This document shows positions 31,806-32,120 of a DNA stretch of 32,120 bases, one piece after another. Location of the stretch: NCBI GenBank assembly GCA_910583895.1, contig CAJTYJ010000041.1:3979-36098 (forward strand), read 5' to 3'. This DNA comes from an uncultured Lachnospiraceae bacterium. GTDB taxonomy: Bacteria > Bacillota > Clostridia > Lachnospirales > Lachnospiraceae. The translations under genes and the position numbers were made by a program. How positions within the stretch are numbered: position 1 is the stretch's first letter; every line of letters starts with the position of its first letter. The notes under the pieces are model-generated. The model saw nothing but the letters and a program-made list of their open reading frames with translations, did no database searches and was not told the DNA's origin.

Positions 31806-32120
31806 TTTTGTTCTCCATGATCAAATTTTAATTTATCGGTTTGTACTGGGGAAAACTATACCATACCCCATTACAAAAAACAATCCCCATTCTACACCTG
31901 TTCCGACTATCTGTACTGCTGTTGCGGCTGTCGATTGATTTTGCGGTGCTCTGCTCCCTCATCTCCGGCCTCTCCGAACAGAGTGGAATGTTATGCAATA
32001 GAGCTTGAAAAGACTTGATTTTTAAGGCGTTGCAGACGCAAAAAACAACTGGAATTCAAATTCTACCTAAACCCTCATGCCCCACATTTGGCACCACCAT
32101 AAATGAAACTGTGCAGGCGA
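31806..32120. other. Gap at the window end with no recognisable gene
   Basis: I see no open frame with a ribosome site, no RNA gene and no clear terminator. Short open stretches exist on both strands (for example a hydrophobic plus-strand frame around 31925-31990), but none matches a family I know. It may hold decayed mobile-element DNA. Confidence 0.4.

Noticed and set aside
1..32120. CRISPR arrays, tRNA or rRNA genes, and complete insertion sequences
   Set aside because: I saw no regularly spaced short repeats, cloverleaf with CCA-end context, rRNA sequence or transposase.

Overview
The window looks like a chromosomal segment of an anaerobic member of the Clostridia, most likely Lachnospiraceae. 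The reasons are the plsX-acpP-rnc-smc-ftsY order, strong AGGAGG-type ribosome binding sites, near-consensus sigma-A promoters with 17-bp spacers, an AckA plus PduL acetate route, and YesM/YesN-type regulators. This placement is inferred from gene content, not from a database search.

Layout. 1-185: two tandem copies of a hairpin-containing 105-bp repeat. 186-8289: a minus-strand housekeeping block read as plsX, acpP, rnc, smc, ftsY, ilvA (lipid precursor synthesis, RNA processing, chromosome segregation, protein targeting, threonine deamination). A long perfect inverted repeat lies just upstream of rnc. 8328-14546: a sugar-uptake module. It has a GlcNAc/glucose-family PTS EIICB gene, a second EIIC with no EIIB domain, and an EIIA on the minus strand. 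Divergently transcribed is a two-component system whose kinase has almost no extracellular part. Helically phased direct repeats sit between the two arms. 14614-17852: a tRNA-dihydrouridine synthase, rpmF, ackA and pduL. 17924-22034: a beta-propeller lactonase, then hemL, hemB and a precorrin-2 dehydrogenase-like gene. hemA, hemC and hemD are absent. 22098-26829: a plus-strand polyamine ABC operon, XRE-cupin regulator then potA, potB, potC, potD, with a promoter, a palindromic operator candidate, a large palindromic element in the leader and a terminator. 27020-28141: a malate/lactate dehydrogenase family gene.

28256-32120 is accessory DNA, with uncharacterised small genes, an Imm51-like immunity gene, and decayed remains of an HxlR regulator and a MerR/GyrI-type regulator. 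The remnants bracket an unrecognised 364-residue protein with a C-terminal four-cysteine cluster.

The most interesting candidate system is the PTS module. The EIIB-less EIIC keeps the conserved substrate-site motifs and has its own near-consensus promoter, while the full EIICB has a promoter with a good -10 but no -35 next to candidate response-regulator sites. The kinase has no obvious sensor domain. One reading is that the EIIC paralogue is the membrane sugar sensor for the kinase, analogous to UhpC with UhpB. This is inference. The second notable element is the RNase III-type hairpin directly upstream of the RNase III gene.
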